Shown here in pieces: positions 1 to 7,514 of a DNA stretch of 34,998 bases (position 1 is the stretch's first letter; each line of letters starts with the position of its first letter). Origin of the DNA: Teichococcus aerophilus (GTDB taxonomy: Bacteria; Pseudomonadota; Alphaproteobacteria; Acetobacterales; Acetobacteraceae); NCBI RefSeq assembly GCF_014490485.1, contig NZ_JACTVA010000053.1:1-34998 (forward strand). Reading direction: 5' to 3'. Below the pieces are notes generated by a model, which saw only the letters and a program-made list of their open reading frames with translations, made no database searches and was not told the DNA's origin. A program made the translations under genes and the position numbers.

Positions 1-515
1 CGCGCGCCGCGCCGCCGCGGCCGCGCTCACCCTTCCCGGGGACGCTGGACCTCAGCCGGCAGCCGCCGATGGCCCTGGCGCCGCCGCCGCCGCGTGGCGG
101 GGTGCCGCGCCAGTCCCTGCCGCCGGGGGCGTTGGACCTCAGCATGGGGCGGGTGCCACAGCAGCGCAGCGTGCCGGGTCAGCAGAACCTCAACAGCAAC
201 ATGAGCCACGTGGCCGGCGCCCAGGCCAGTGGCAGCTGGAATGGCGCCTTCATGTCCTGGGTGCGCAACCGCAGCTTCTACCCGCGCCAAGCGGCCGAAA
301 ATGGCGACGATGGCGAGGTGATGGTGCAGGTGGTGATCGAGCGAAGCGGCCGCGTGCGGTCAGTGGAACTGCGCCGGCGCTCCGGCTCGATGTTCCTGGA
401 CATGGGACTGCAATCCATCTTCCGGAACCAGACGGTGCCGCCCTTCACGCCGGATATGGAGGGCGACACGATGACCATGAACTTCACCATGCGCTACATC
501 CTGCTCTACCGCTAA
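1..515 (+). CDS. TonB C-terminal-domain protein (5' end outside the window)
   Basis: The reading frame is open from base 3, so the gene starts upstream of the window and only its last 170 codons are visible. The visible part begins with a Pro/Arg/Ala-rich stretch that twice contains a G(T/A)LDLS segment, which looks like a periplasm-spanning linker. It ends with a compact domain starting near WNGAFMSWVRNRSFYPR, with GEVMVQVVIERSGRV and a final aromatic-rich strand. This is the pattern of the TonB/TolA C-terminal fold: a YP-type motif, a G-x-V-x-V strand and a 'SG' turn. Such proteins are anchored in the inner membrane and transmit proton-motive energy to outer-membrane receptors, or act as energy-transducer-like proteins of unknown partner. 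The anchor helix cannot be seen. The stop overlaps, tail to tail, that of the minus-strand gene at 512-1447. The domain call is good; the exact role is unknown. Confidence 0.75.
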   Translation, partial: RAAPPRPRSPFPGTLDLSRQPPMALAPPPPRGGVPRQSLPPGALDLSMGRVPQQRSVPGQQNLNSNMSHVAGAQASGSWNGAFMSWVRNRSFYPRQAAENGDDGEVMVQVVIERSGRVRSVELRRRSGSMFLDMGLQSIFRNQTVPPFTPDMEGDTMTMNFTMRYILLYR

Positions 516-1447
516 AGACGAAAACGGTCCGTCGCTGCCACCAGCGCGCCCGCCATGCCGGGATCGTCCCGGCTATGGCCGGCGGCGCCCAGCACCACCA
601 GTTCGCTGCCCGGCCAGGCTTTTGCCAACTCCCACGCCGTGGCCAGCGGACTGCCGAGATCCAGCCGTCCGTGGATCAGCACGCCGGGAATGCCAGCCAG
701 CCGGCCCGCCTCTCGTAGCAGTGCGCCATCCTCCAGCCAGGCGGCATGGCGCCAGTAATGCGTGACCAGCCGGGCGAAACCGTAGCGGAAGCTGGCATCC
801 TGCCAGCGCGCGCTGGGCGTGTGGCCGGGAAGGGTGTCGAGCAACGCCATTTCCCAGTTGCACCAGTCCCGCGCGGCTGCCTCGCGGATCGATGGGGCCG
901 GGCTTTCCAGCAGGCGCGCATAGGCGTCGGGCAGCGCGCCATCCGGCGCACCGGCACGGAAGGCATCCCAGGCTTCGGGCAGCAGGCGGCGCACGCCATG
1001 AGTGATCCAGTCGATCTCGGCGCCGGAGGTGGCGGCAATGGCATGCAGCACCATCTCGCTCACCCGGTGCGGGTGTTGTTGCGCGTAGGCCAAGGCCAGC
1101 GTGCAACCCCAGGAGCCGCCGAGCACCAGCCAGCGTGGGATGCCGAGATGCGCGCGCAGCGCCTCGATGTCCGCCAGCAGATGCGCCGTGGTGTTGGTGG
1201 AAAGACTGGTGGCCGGATCGCGCGCCGAGGGCGTGCTGCGGCCGCACTGGCGCTGGTCCAGCAAGACGATGCGATAGGCGGCGGGGTCGAAATACCGGCG
1301 GTGCGTGGGGCCGCAGCCGGAGCCGGGACCGCCATGCAGCACCAGGGCCGGCTTGCCCAGCGGGTTGCCGCAGCATTCCCAATAGACCCTGTTCCCGTCA
1401 CCCGGTTCCAGCCATCCATGGGCGTAGGGTTCAATCGGCGGATACAT
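512..1447 (-). CDS. pip: Proline iminopeptidase (prolyl aminopeptidase), S33 family
   Basis: This cytoplasmic alpha/beta-hydrolase of 311 residues would remove N-terminal proline from peptides. The oxyanion-hole motif HGGPG is at residues 38-42, DQRQCGRSTP starts near residue 64, and the nucleophile elbow GGSWG places the catalytic Ser at 112. The likely acid is Asp263 (GRLD) and the base His291 (GHS). The WCNWE motif near 195-199, typical of prolyl aminopeptidases, binds the substrate amine. The length is normal for the short bacterial form. The ATG at 1447 gives the standard N-terminus (YxxxEPYxxGWLxxGDG). An F1 hairpin terminator lies between it and the upstream phosphodiesterase, so it is probably not strongly co-transcribed with the importer genes. 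Confidence in the family is high. Confidence 0.93.
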   Translation of the reverse strand: MYPPIEPYAHGWLEPGDGNRVYWECCGNPLGKPALVLHGGPGSGCGPTHRRYFDPAAYRIVLLDQRQCGRSTPSARDPATSLSTNTTAHLLADIEALRAHLGIPRWLVLGGSWGCTLALAYAQQHPHRVSEMVLHAIAATSGAEIDWITHGVRRLLPEAWDAFRAGAPDGALPDAYARLLESPAPSIREAAARDWCNWEMALLDTLPGHTPSARWQDASFRYGFARLVTHYWRHAAWLEDGALLREAGRLAGIPGVLIHGRLDLGSPLATAWELAKAWPGSELVVLGAAGHSRDDPGMAGALVAATDRFRL

Positions 1448-1464
1448 GCCCGCCCCCGTGCGGC

Positions 1465-1520
1465 AAACTCGCAGAAAAAAGAAGGGGGCTCGGGGGAATT
1501 TCTTCCCCCGATCTTTCCCT
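1465..1520 (-). terminator. F1 hairpin repeat, solo copy 1 (putative terminator)
   Basis: On the minus strand this begins right after the phosphodiesterase stop (1522). The stem is CGGGGGAA / TTCCCCCG with a GAAA loop, followed by CCCCC and the tail TTCTTTTTTCTGCGAG. It has the same layout as nine other copies in the window. The sense orientation directly behind a stop codon suggests transcription termination. Confidence 0.7.
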
Positions 1521-1521
1521 A

Positions 1522-2367
1522 TCAGGCGGCGACAAGCGCCTTCATCGGCGCATAGATGCCTGGCAGCAGCCCCAGGTCATGCACCTGCATGCCGGCGGGC
1601 TCCACCAGGCGGTACTCATGCCGGCCATCCTCGTGCAGCAGGTGCTCCACGTAGCCGACTGGCTTGCGGCTGCCCGGGGCGGCATGCTGCCAGGTGTCGC
1701 CAACGATGAAGGCGGCGGCGGGCGCCCAGATCTGCCGCAGCCCTTCCACCACGCCACGGTCCCGCCACTGGTGCACATGGCCGGAGGCGACGAAGCGCAG
1801 CGGGTGGGCGGCGAACAGGTCCAGCATCCGCCGGCGCGGCGTGGGCTGCACGGACCAGTAGGTGATGACCTCCTCGGCCATCGTTTCCTCGCAGAGCGGC
1901 TTGTGCAGGAACACGCCGATGGCGCGGTCCCCCGCGCTGGCCAGGGCGTCCTCCAGCACCGCGAACTGCTCTTCCACGTCCGGCAGGGCGGTGGTGGTGA
2001 TCAGGGTATCCAGGCCGATCAGCCGCCAGCCGGGCACGTCCCGCACGAAATGGTCGTCGCCGAAGGCGTGCTGCCAACGGGCGAGGCGCTGCGCATCCGC
2101 CGGGGTGGCGCCGAGGCCGGGGTCATTGCCGACATCGTGGTTGCCGGGAATGGCCAGCCAGGGCAGGCCCAGCGCGTCCATCTTCTGGCGCGCGAAGAGC
2201 AGGTCGTCGATCGCCAGCTCCCCATGCGCCGAGATGTCGCCGGTATGCACCACCAGGTCCGGTGCCTGGGCGCGCAGATGCGCGGCCAGCACGTCGAAAT
2301 TAGCGGTGAAGCCGTCATGCTGTTCCGACATGTGGGTGTCGGTGATCTGTGCGACGCGGAACACCAT
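1522..2367 (-). CDS. Calcineurin-like (class III) cyclic/glycero-phosphodiesterase
   Basis: This 281-residue metallophosphatase has the full set of metal ligands: D10-x-H12 (ITDTH), GD at 43-44, GNHD at 75-78, His155 (LHKP) and GHVH at 196-199. The spacing fits the CpdA/GpdQ branch, which cleaves cAMP-type or glycerophospho-diesters. No signal peptide is visible, so it is cytoplasmic. It starts 3 nt after the stop of the Ugp-type binding-protein gene and is therefore the last gene of the importer operon. This supports, by inference, a role in hydrolysing the imported diester, as GpdQ/UgpQ enzymes do for glycerophosphodiesters. An F1 hairpin ends the unit. The substrate is not proven; a cAMP phosphodiesterase role is the alternative. 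Confidence 0.88.
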   Translation of the reverse strand: MVFRVAQITDTHMSEQHDGFTANFDVLAAHLRAQAPDLVVHTGDISAHGELAIDDLLFARQKMDALGLPWLAIPGNHDVGNDPGLGATPADAQRLARWQHAFGDDHFVRDVPGWRLIGLDTLITTTALPDVEEQFAVLEDALASAGDRAIGVFLHKPLCEETMAEEVITYWSVQPTPRRRMLDLFAAHPLRFVASGHVHQWRDRGVVEGLRQIWAPAAAFIVGDTWQHAAPGSRKPVGYVEHLLHEDGRHEYRLVEPAGMQVHDLGLLPGIYAPMKALVAA

Positions 2368-2370
2368 GGC

Positions 2371-3648
2371 TCAGCTCCGGCGCGGCAGCAGGCGGCGGAT
2401 TTCGCCGGCCATGTCGGGCAGAACCTGTTCCGGCGTCGCCTTGCCTTCGACGATGCGGGCCAGGTTGTCCACCATGGTCTGCGTCACGCGCACGCTGTTG
2501 CTGCCGGGGAAGGCGTACCAGGGGATGCTGATCGGGATCTGCTTCACCGATGCCACGAAGAGCGGGTTCTCGCGGTAGAAGGCGCCGAGATACTGCGGGT
2601 CGTCGATGGCGATCTGGTTGCAGGGCAGGTAGCCGCTGGCCTTCACCATCATCGCCTGGCCCTCGGGGCCGGTGGAATAGCGCAGGAACTTCATCGCCGC
2701 GGCGCGGCGGGCGGAGTCCTTCGCCGTCAGCATGCCGGCGGCGCCGCCGGTCGGCAGGCGGCCATTCTGCGCGTCGATGACCGGCATGCCGGTAGTGCGC
2801 AGGACGAAATTGTTGCCGACGGCGGCGGCGGTGCCGCGCACCAGCGCCGTGGTCTGGAACAGCATGCCGATCTTGCCGGCGGCGAAGGCCTGGCGGGCGG
2901 CGACGGCGGTCATGTTCGGCATGCCGGCCTGCTTCACCATCCGCTCCAACAGCTTCAGGGAGGCCATGCCCTCGGCGCCGGCGAAGGCGACGTCGGTCTC
3001 GTCCGCGTTCAGCATGCGGCCACCATGGCCGAACAGCAGGGCGGAGAACATCCAGTCGTCACCGTTCCAGGTGAACCACATGCCGTCCGTGCCATCACCC
3101 AGCGCGTCGATCCTGGCGGCCAGCGCCAGCACGCCGTCCCAGTCCTTGGGGAAGTTGTCCGGGTCGCCGCCGGCGCGCTTCACCAGGTCCGCGTTGTAGT
3201 AGCAGATGGGGTTAGAGGCGGCGTAGGCCAGGCCCGCCTGCATGCCACCGAAATGCGCCAGGTTCAGCAGGTTTTCCGAATAGCCCAGCGTGGCCGGATC
3301 GGCGGCTTCTGCCTTCAGCAGCGGCGTCAGGTCCTGAGCGATGCCCCGCTCCGCGAACACGCGCAGGCGATTGAAACCCTGGTAGGAGAGGTCGGGCAAC
3401 TGGTTCGTCGCCGACTGGCGGAGGAGGAGCTGGGCGCCTTCCTCGTAATTCGGCGTGGTGACGAAATTGACGCGGATATCCGGTTCCTGCTTGTTGAAGC
3501 CGGCCAGGATGGCGTCGTAGCTCTCCTTGTAGATGTTGGGCTGGGCGTAATGCACCGTGATGGCGGTGGCACTTTGCGCGCGCGCGATGGCGGGCAGGGC
3601 GAGGGCGGCAGGCAGCGCCAGGGCGGCGCGGCGGGACAGGACGGTCAT
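2371..3648 (-). CDS. ugpB: CUT1/Ugp-type ABC importer periplasmic binding protein
   Basis: This is a 425-residue type-1 (MalE/UgpB-like) solute-binding protein. The N-terminus TVLSRRAALALPAALALPA with an ARAQ cleavage site is an export signal, and its twin Arg makes Tat export possible. The mature part shows the family pattern: a lobe-1 start (AITVHYAQPNIYKES), YEEGAQLLLR, NPICYYNADLVKRAG, and near the end KASGYLPCNQ. The ATG at 3648 was chosen over an upstream in-frame ATG (3717) because it begins the signal peptide and lies 4 nt after the permease stop. It binds the ligand and delivers it to the two permeases encoded upstream. UgpB similarity is by order and pattern; a sugar or polyol ligand is possible. 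Confidence 0.85.
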   Translation of the reverse strand: MTVLSRRAALALPAALALPAIARAQSATAITVHYAQPNIYKESYDAILAGFNKQEPDIRVNFVTTPNYEEGAQLLLRQSATNQLPDLSYQGFNRLRVFAERGIAQDLTPLLKAEAADPATLGYSENLLNLAHFGGMQAGLAYAASNPICYYNADLVKRAGGDPDNFPKDWDGVLALAARIDALGDGTDGMWFTWNGDDWMFSALLFGHGGRMLNADETDVAFAGAEGMASLKLLERMVKQAGMPNMTAVAARQAFAAGKIGMLFQTTALVRGTAAAVGNNFVLRTTGMPVIDAQNGRLPTGGAAGMLTAKDSARRAAAMKFLRYSTGPEGQAMMVKASGYLPCNQIAIDDPQYLGAFYRENPLFVASVKQIPISIPWYAFPGSNSVRVTQTMVDNLARIVEGKATPEQVLPDMAGEIRRLLPRRS

Positions 3649-3652
3649 AGGA

Positions 3653-4492
3653 TCAACCCTTGAGGCCGGTGGTGGCGATGCCTTCGACGAAGCGCCGTTG
3701 CGCCAGCAGGAAGGCAATGACGAGAGGGGCCGTCATGATGACGGCGGCGGCCATCAGCGCACCGAAATCGTCGCCCGCCTCGGCCGAGCGAAAATACATC
3801 ACGCCGAGGGCGGGCGTCGCGTAGTCCTGGCCATTGACCACGATCAATGGCCAGAACAGGTCGTTCCAGTGTGCGACGACGGAGAAGATGGAAAAGGCGG
3901 TGGCGGCGGGCCAGGCATTGGGCAGCACGACGCGCCAGACGATGGCCATTTCCGAGAACCCGTCCAGCCGCGCGGCGTGGATCAGGTCATCCGGAAGCGA
4001 CTTGAAGAATTGCCGGAACAGGAAGATGGCGAAGACGGAAATGGTGAAGGGCGCGATCAGCGCGGTGTAGCTGTTCAACAGCCCCATCTGGCTGAAGGCG
4101 ACATAAAGCGGCAGCGCCTGCACATGCGGCGGTACCAGCAGCCCCAGCATCACCGCACCGAAGACGAACTCCTTGCCCGGAAAACGAAGCTTTGCCAGTG
4201 CGTAGCCGGCGGGCACGGCGAACAGCAGCTGGAAGAACAGGATGCCGCCGCAGACGACGAGCCCATTCCACAGATACAGACCGACCGGGATACGGGCAAA
4301 AACCTTGCCGTAGTTCTCGATGGCATGGAAACGTTCCGGCAGCAGCGTGAGCGATGCGCGGAAGATCTCGTCCAGCGGCTTCATGCTGGCGGCGACCATC
4401 CAGATATACGGCATCAGCATGATCAGCCCGGCCAGCGCCAGCAACAGCAGGCGGGGCGTGTCCCGGTACAACGGTGTCGCGCGCTCAGCCAT
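3653..4492 (-). CDS. ugpE: ABC importer inner-membrane permease (UgpE/MalG-like)
   Basis: This 279-residue permease has about six hydrophobic helices, beginning with LLLLALAGLIMLMPYIWMVAAS. The EAA coupling loop is seen as DDLIHAARLDGFSEMAIVWR followed by VVLP, near residues 180-205; it contacts the ATPase. It ends ATTGLKG, the usual 'GLKG' C-terminus of the MalG family. The ATG at 4492 overlaps the end of the partner permease by 8 nt (ATGGCTGA), implying translational coupling. With the partner it forms the membrane channel. Membership in the CUT1 family is certain; the substrate is inferred from the operon. Confidence 0.9.
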   Translation of the reverse strand: MAERATPLYRDTPRLLLLALAGLIMLMPYIWMVAASMKPLDEIFRASLTLLPERFHAIENYGKVFARIPVGLYLWNGLVVCGGILFFQLLFAVPAGYALAKLRFPGKEFVFGAVMLGLLVPPHVQALPLYVAFSQMGLLNSYTALIAPFTISVFAIFLFRQFFKSLPDDLIHAARLDGFSEMAIVWRVVLPNAWPAATAFSIFSVVAHWNDLFWPLIVVNGQDYATPALGVMYFRSAEAGDDFGALMAAAVIMTAPLVIAFLLAQRRFVEGIATTGLKG

Positions 4493-5429
4493 AATGCACC
4501 CGCTTGTCGAGGACTTTTGTCTGTAGCCACATCATGGCAAGGACGATGGCGAGGAAGACGAGCGTGATGGCGGCCGAGTAGCCAAGGCGGAAATACGTAA
4601 AGCCTTCCTCGTACATCGTGTAGAGCAGCACCTGGGACGCCTTGTTCGGCCCGCCCTGGGTCAGCACCGCCACGGTATCGAACACGCGCACGGCGCGGAT
4701 CATGGTGATGGTCAGCACGAACAGCGTGGTCGGCCCCAGCATCGGCCAGGTGACCAGCCGGAAGCGCTGCCAGGCATGGCGGGCGCCATCTACCTCGGCG
4801 GCGGCGTACAGCTCGCGCGGAATGGCCGTCAGCCCGGCCAGGAACAGCACCAGGTTGAAACCGAGATTTTCCCAGATGCCGATGGCGGCGAGGGACAGCA
4901 GCACGGTGGAACTTGAAGAAAGCCATTCCGGCGCGCCCAGCCCGGCCACCCGCAGCATGGCGTTCAGCGGCCCGATGCTGGGATGCAGCAGGTACTGCCA
5001 GGCCGCGGCCATCGCCACGGTCAGCGACACCACCGGCAGGAAGAACACCGCGCGGAAGAAGGTGCGGCCGCGTGTGCCGGCCTCGATCAGCAGCGCCAGC
5101 GCCAGCGCGCCGGCGATGGAACCCGGCGTCACCAGCCCGACATAGATGATGGTGTTGCGCAGCGAGGTCATGAAGCCACGGTCGCTGAGCATCTCGGCGA
5201 AGTTGTCGAGGCCGATCCAGGCGAAGCCAGTCGCGCCCAGCTCGAAATCGGTGAAGGCGAGGGCGATGGTGGCCAGCGTCGGCAGCAGCAGCATCAGCAG
5301 GTAGGCAATGATTGCGGGGGCGGAGAGCAGCCACGCCGTCGCCGTCTCGCCCAGCGCCAGCCGGGCCGGGCGGGGCAGCGCCTGGGTCAGGGCGGCGTCA
5401 GACAAAGGCCGCCTCGCCCGATAACGCAC
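4485..5429 (-). CDS. ugpA: ABC importer inner-membrane permease (UgpA/MalF-like)
   Basis: This is the second permease subunit, 314 residues from the outermost GTG. Hydrophobic helices start at WLLSAPAIIAYLLMLLLPTL, and the EAA loop is ELYAAAEVDGARHAWQRFRL followed by VTWPML. The start is uncertain. The GTG at 5429 has no clear ribosome-binding site. A TTG at 5405 has GCGAGG six nucleotides ahead and overlaps the ATPase stop by 8 nt, so the real protein may begin MSDAALTQALPRP. It lies between the ATPase gene and ugpE in one overlapping operon. The subunit type is clear; the ligand is not. Confidence 0.9.
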   Translation of the reverse strand: MRYRARRPLSDAALTQALPRPARLALGETATAWLLSAPAIIAYLLMLLLPTLATIALAFTDFELGATGFAWIGLDNFAEMLSDRGFMTSLRNTIIYVGLVTPGSIAGALALALLIEAGTRGRTFFRAVFFLPVVSLTVAMAAAWQYLLHPSIGPLNAMLRVAGLGAPEWLSSSSTVLLSLAAIGIWENLGFNLVLFLAGLTAIPRELYAAAEVDGARHAWQRFRLVTWPMLGPTTLFVLTITMIRAVRVFDTVAVLTQGGPNKASQVLLYTMYEEGFTYFRLGYSAAITLVFLAIVLAMMWLQTKVLDKRVHYG

Positions 5430-6540
5430 TGACGCCGACGCGGCGGCCCTCGGGGCCGAACAGCAGCGCGCGGGTGGTGTCGAACTGCAGGTGGAAGGCA
5501 GCGCCGGGGGCGGGCAGCTCGGCCCGTGCCTCGGGCGGCAGGCGCAGCACCAGCTTGGTGCGGGTCGCCTCGTGCCGGGCGTGCAGCAGCAGGCTCTCGC
5601 CCAGGAACTCCACCGCCTCGGCCACCGCGGGCAGGCCGGTGCCGGCGGGCACCAGGTCCTCCGGCCGGATCGCCAGGGTCAGCGGGCCAGGGCGGGCGCC
5701 CCAGAGCCCGACCGGGTGGCCCGCCACGCGCACCATGCCGTCCGCGCCGGTCTCGGCGGGTAGCGTGTTGATGCGGGGGGAGCCAATGAAGGTGGCGACG
5801 CGCAGATCCTGCGGGTCGGCGTAGATGGCCTCGGGCGTCGCCACCTGCAGCAACTCGCCGCCCTGCATCACCGCCACGCGGTCCGCCATGGTCAGCGCTT
5901 CCGACTGATCGTGGGTGACGTAGAGGGTGGCGGCGCCGGATTGGCGGTGGATGTCGACGATCTCGCGCCGCGTCTGCACCCGCAGGCTGGCATCGAGGTT
6001 GGAGAGCGGCTCGTCCATCAGGAAGGCCTTGGGGCGGCGGACGATGGCGCGTGCCAGCGCCACGCGCTGCCGCTGGCCACCGGAGAGCTGCGCCGGCCGC
6101 CGGTCCAGCAGCGCGCGCAGGCCCAGCGCCTCGGCGGCGCGGCGGACATCCTGCTCCATCAGGTGGTTGGCATCGGCGGCGCCGGGCAGCAGCCCGCCGA
6201 TGGCCGGCAGACGCTGCCAGGCATTCAGGCGCCGCAGCGCCAGTGGCACGCGGATATTCTCGGCCACCGTCAGGTGCGGGTAGAGGGCGTAGGACTGGAA
6301 CACCATCGCGACGTCCCGGTCCCCCGGCCGCAGGCGGGTGACGTCCCGCCCGCCGATGTCGATGGCGCCGCCATCGGCCTGCTCGATGCCGGCGACGATT
6401 CGCATCAGGGTGGTCTTGCCGCAGCCGGAGGGGCCGACCAACGCCACGAATTCACCCGCCGCGACGTCGAGCGAGACGCCGCGAAGGACCTGGGTGCTGC
6501 CAAAACGTTTCGTGACTGACTGGATGCGGATACCCGCCAA
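5398..6540 (-). CDS. ugpC: ABC importer ATPase (UgpC/MalK-like)
   Basis: This 380-residue ATPase energises the importer. Walker A GPSGCGKT is at 36-43, the Q-loop Gln at 82, the signature LSGGQ at 152-156, Walker B FLMDEP at 173-178 and the switch His at 210. A C-terminal MalK-type OB/TOBE region follows, with LAIRPEDL. Oddly, the helical domain between Q-loop and signature carries about 20 extra residues (around LNAWQRLPAIGGLLPGAAD, 105-125) compared with usual MalK/UgpC. The start is TTG at 6540, chosen because it gives the standard MAGIRIQSVTKRF and has GAGGGG seven nucleotides upstream. It is the first gene of the five-gene minus-strand operon, which shares a 183-bp divergent region with the HU gene. 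Confidence 0.92.
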   Translation of the reverse strand: MAGIRIQSVTKRFGSTQVLRGVSLDVAAGEFVALVGPSGCGKTTLMRIVAGIEQADGGAIDIGGRDVTRLRPGDRDVAMVFQSYALYPHLTVAENIRVPLALRRLNAWQRLPAIGGLLPGAADANHLMEQDVRRAAEALGLRALLDRRPAQLSGGQRQRVALARAIVRRPKAFLMDEPLSNLDASLRVQTRREIVDIHRQSGAATLYVTHDQSEALTMADRVAVMQGGELLQVATPEAIYADPQDLRVATFIGSPRINTLPAETGADGMVRVAGHPVGLWGARPGPLTLAIRPEDLVPAGTGLPAVAEAVEFLGESLLLHARHEATRTKLVLRLPPEARAELPAPGAAFHLQFDTTRALLFGPEGRRVGVSALSGEAAFV

Positions 6541-6723
6541 GACCGTGCCCCTCGTGCTGATGGGGCGGCCAATAGCGGCCGGGGATGACAGGTTGGTGCG
6601 TGTTTCGTGAAGCTTTTATGCAGTTCCGGGCGTTGAGCCGGTCACAAACTGCAGCCCCCCCGCTTGACCTGGGCACCGCGCCTGTGCCTCTGCTGCGCCC
6701 ATTATCCGAGTTGGAGATTTCCT

Positions 6724-7017
6724 TTGAGCGATCAAACCCGCCCGATGAGCCGTCAGGACCTGATCGACGCCGTTGCCGCCGCCACCAGCCTGCCGAAGAC
6801 GCAGGCCGATGCGGCGCTGAAGGCCGTCCTGGCCTCGCTGAGCGACGCGCTGGGCGAAGGCCGTGAGGTCCGTCTGGCCGGCTTCGGCAGCTTCGCTGTC
6901 AGCGAGCGCGCCGCCCGCAAGGGCCGCAACCCCGCCACCGGCGAGGAAGTGGACATCGCGGCCAGCAAGTCCGTGAAGTTCAAGCCCGCCAAGGACCTCA
7001 AGACCCGTCTGGGCTGA
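6724..7017 (+). CDS. hup: HU-family DNA-binding protein
   Basis: This 97-residue nucleoid protein has the HU/IHF fold: an N-terminal helical part (RQDLIDAVAAATSLPKTQAD), the GFGSFAVSERAARKGRNPATG arm-and-saddle motif, then the VKFKPAKDLK C-terminus. HU dimers bend and compact DNA. The start is taken as TTG at 6724 because GGAG lies eight nucleotides before it. The ATG at 6745 is the alternative and would remove seven residues; it has no obvious ribosome-binding site. It stands alone and is followed, about 155 nt downstream, by a strong intrinsic terminator. Whether it is HU-alpha, HU-beta or a single HU cannot be told here. Confidence 0.95.
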   Translation: MSDQTRPMSRQDLIDAVAAATSLPKTQADAALKAVLASLSDALGEGREVRLAGFGSFAVSERAARKGRNPATGEEVDIAASKSVKFKPAKDLKTRLG

Positions 7018-7171
7018 GCGTCCGCCCGGCCGGGACCTTCGGGGCCCGGCCACGTGCCCGGATGCGCGACCGTCGATGGCAGTCTGCCGGAGACAGGATC
7101 GCGCGGTCCGGGACGGCCAGAAGCCGGTTGCCGCGCTCGTGGTGGCCGAACCCTGGTGGCGCAGATAGAAA

Positions 7172-7206
7172 GAAGGCTCCGGGAGCGATCCCGGAGCCTT
7201 CCTTTT
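7172..7206. terminator. Strong, probably bidirectional, intrinsic terminator
   Basis: A perfect 12-bp stem (AAGGCTCCGGGA / TCCCGGAGCCTT) with loop GCGA is followed on the plus strand by CCTTTTT. On the minus strand the same stem is followed by CTTTCTATCTG. It lies between the plus-strand HU gene and the minus-strand small ORF at 7248-7322, so it can end both. Confidence 0.9.
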
Positions 7207-7247
7207 TGCACTGTTTGCGGGCCCAGGCCCGCCAGGCACGGATCAGG

Positions 7248-7322
7248 TCAGGACGCGGAACGCATCCCGGCCAGAGAGATCCAGGCCCGGGTCGCCGGGG
7301 CCAACCTCAAACAATGAGACAC
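7248..7322 (-). CDS. Possible 24-codon small ORF with perfect anti-16S ribosome-binding site
   Basis: On the minus strand a GTG at 7322 is preceded by GAAAGGAGGTGATCCA. This is a full complement of the 16S rRNA 3' tail, far longer than any other ribosome-binding site in the window. The frame encodes about 24 residues, starting (M)SHCLRLAPATRAW and containing ISLAGMRS, then TGA. A bidirectional hairpin terminator follows 42 nt after the stop. Together these make a compact expression unit. I do not recognise the peptide. It could be a leader peptide, a small regulator or a non-coding RNA carrying an exposed Shine-Dalgarno. No promoter is clear. Translation is an inference from the ribosome-binding site alone. 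Confidence 0.4.
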   Translation of the reverse strand: MSHCLRLAPATRAWISLAGMRSAS

Positions 7323-7338
7323 TGGATCACCTCCTTTC
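7322..7338. promoter_or_regulatory. 17-nt match to the 16S rRNA 3' tail (SD on the minus strand)
   Basis: The plus strand reads CTGGATCACCTCCTTTC, the usual 3' terminus of bacterial 16S rRNA. The minus strand therefore carries a maximal Shine-Dalgarno ahead of the GTG at 7322. The bases before it do not resemble 16S rRNA. Confidence 0.6.
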
Positions 7339-7514
7339 GTTTGTTGCGGATGAATCCGAATTGGGTCGGGTCAGGGGCTCGTGCAAGGCCGCGTGCAAGA
7401 TCGGCGCATTCTTTTTGCTGGCCGAGTTGTAACCGATCGGTGTCTGCTACGTTCACCGGGCTGGCTGCGGTGAAGGTTCCGCCGGCTGGATTCAACCGGG
7501 TGGAGACGCCGCCG

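Noticed and set aside
1135-3663. 842-codon plus-strand open frame opposite the phosphodiesterase and ugpB genes
   Set aside because: Composition is that of an antisense shadow, and the minus-strand genes have clear motifs.
3649-3717. Upstream ATG extension of the ugpB-like gene
   Set aside because: The extra 23 residues overlap the permease gene and precede a complete signal peptide, so the ATG at 3648 is preferred.
7060-7165. Possible tRNA between the HU gene and its terminator
   Set aside because: No T-loop of the GGTTCGANNCC type with a matching acceptor stem could be built on either strand.
7322-7338. Fragment of a 16S rRNA gene
   Set aside because: Only the last 17 nt match; the bases before do not resemble the 16S 3' region. 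It is better explained as a maximal Shine-Dalgarno on the minus strand.
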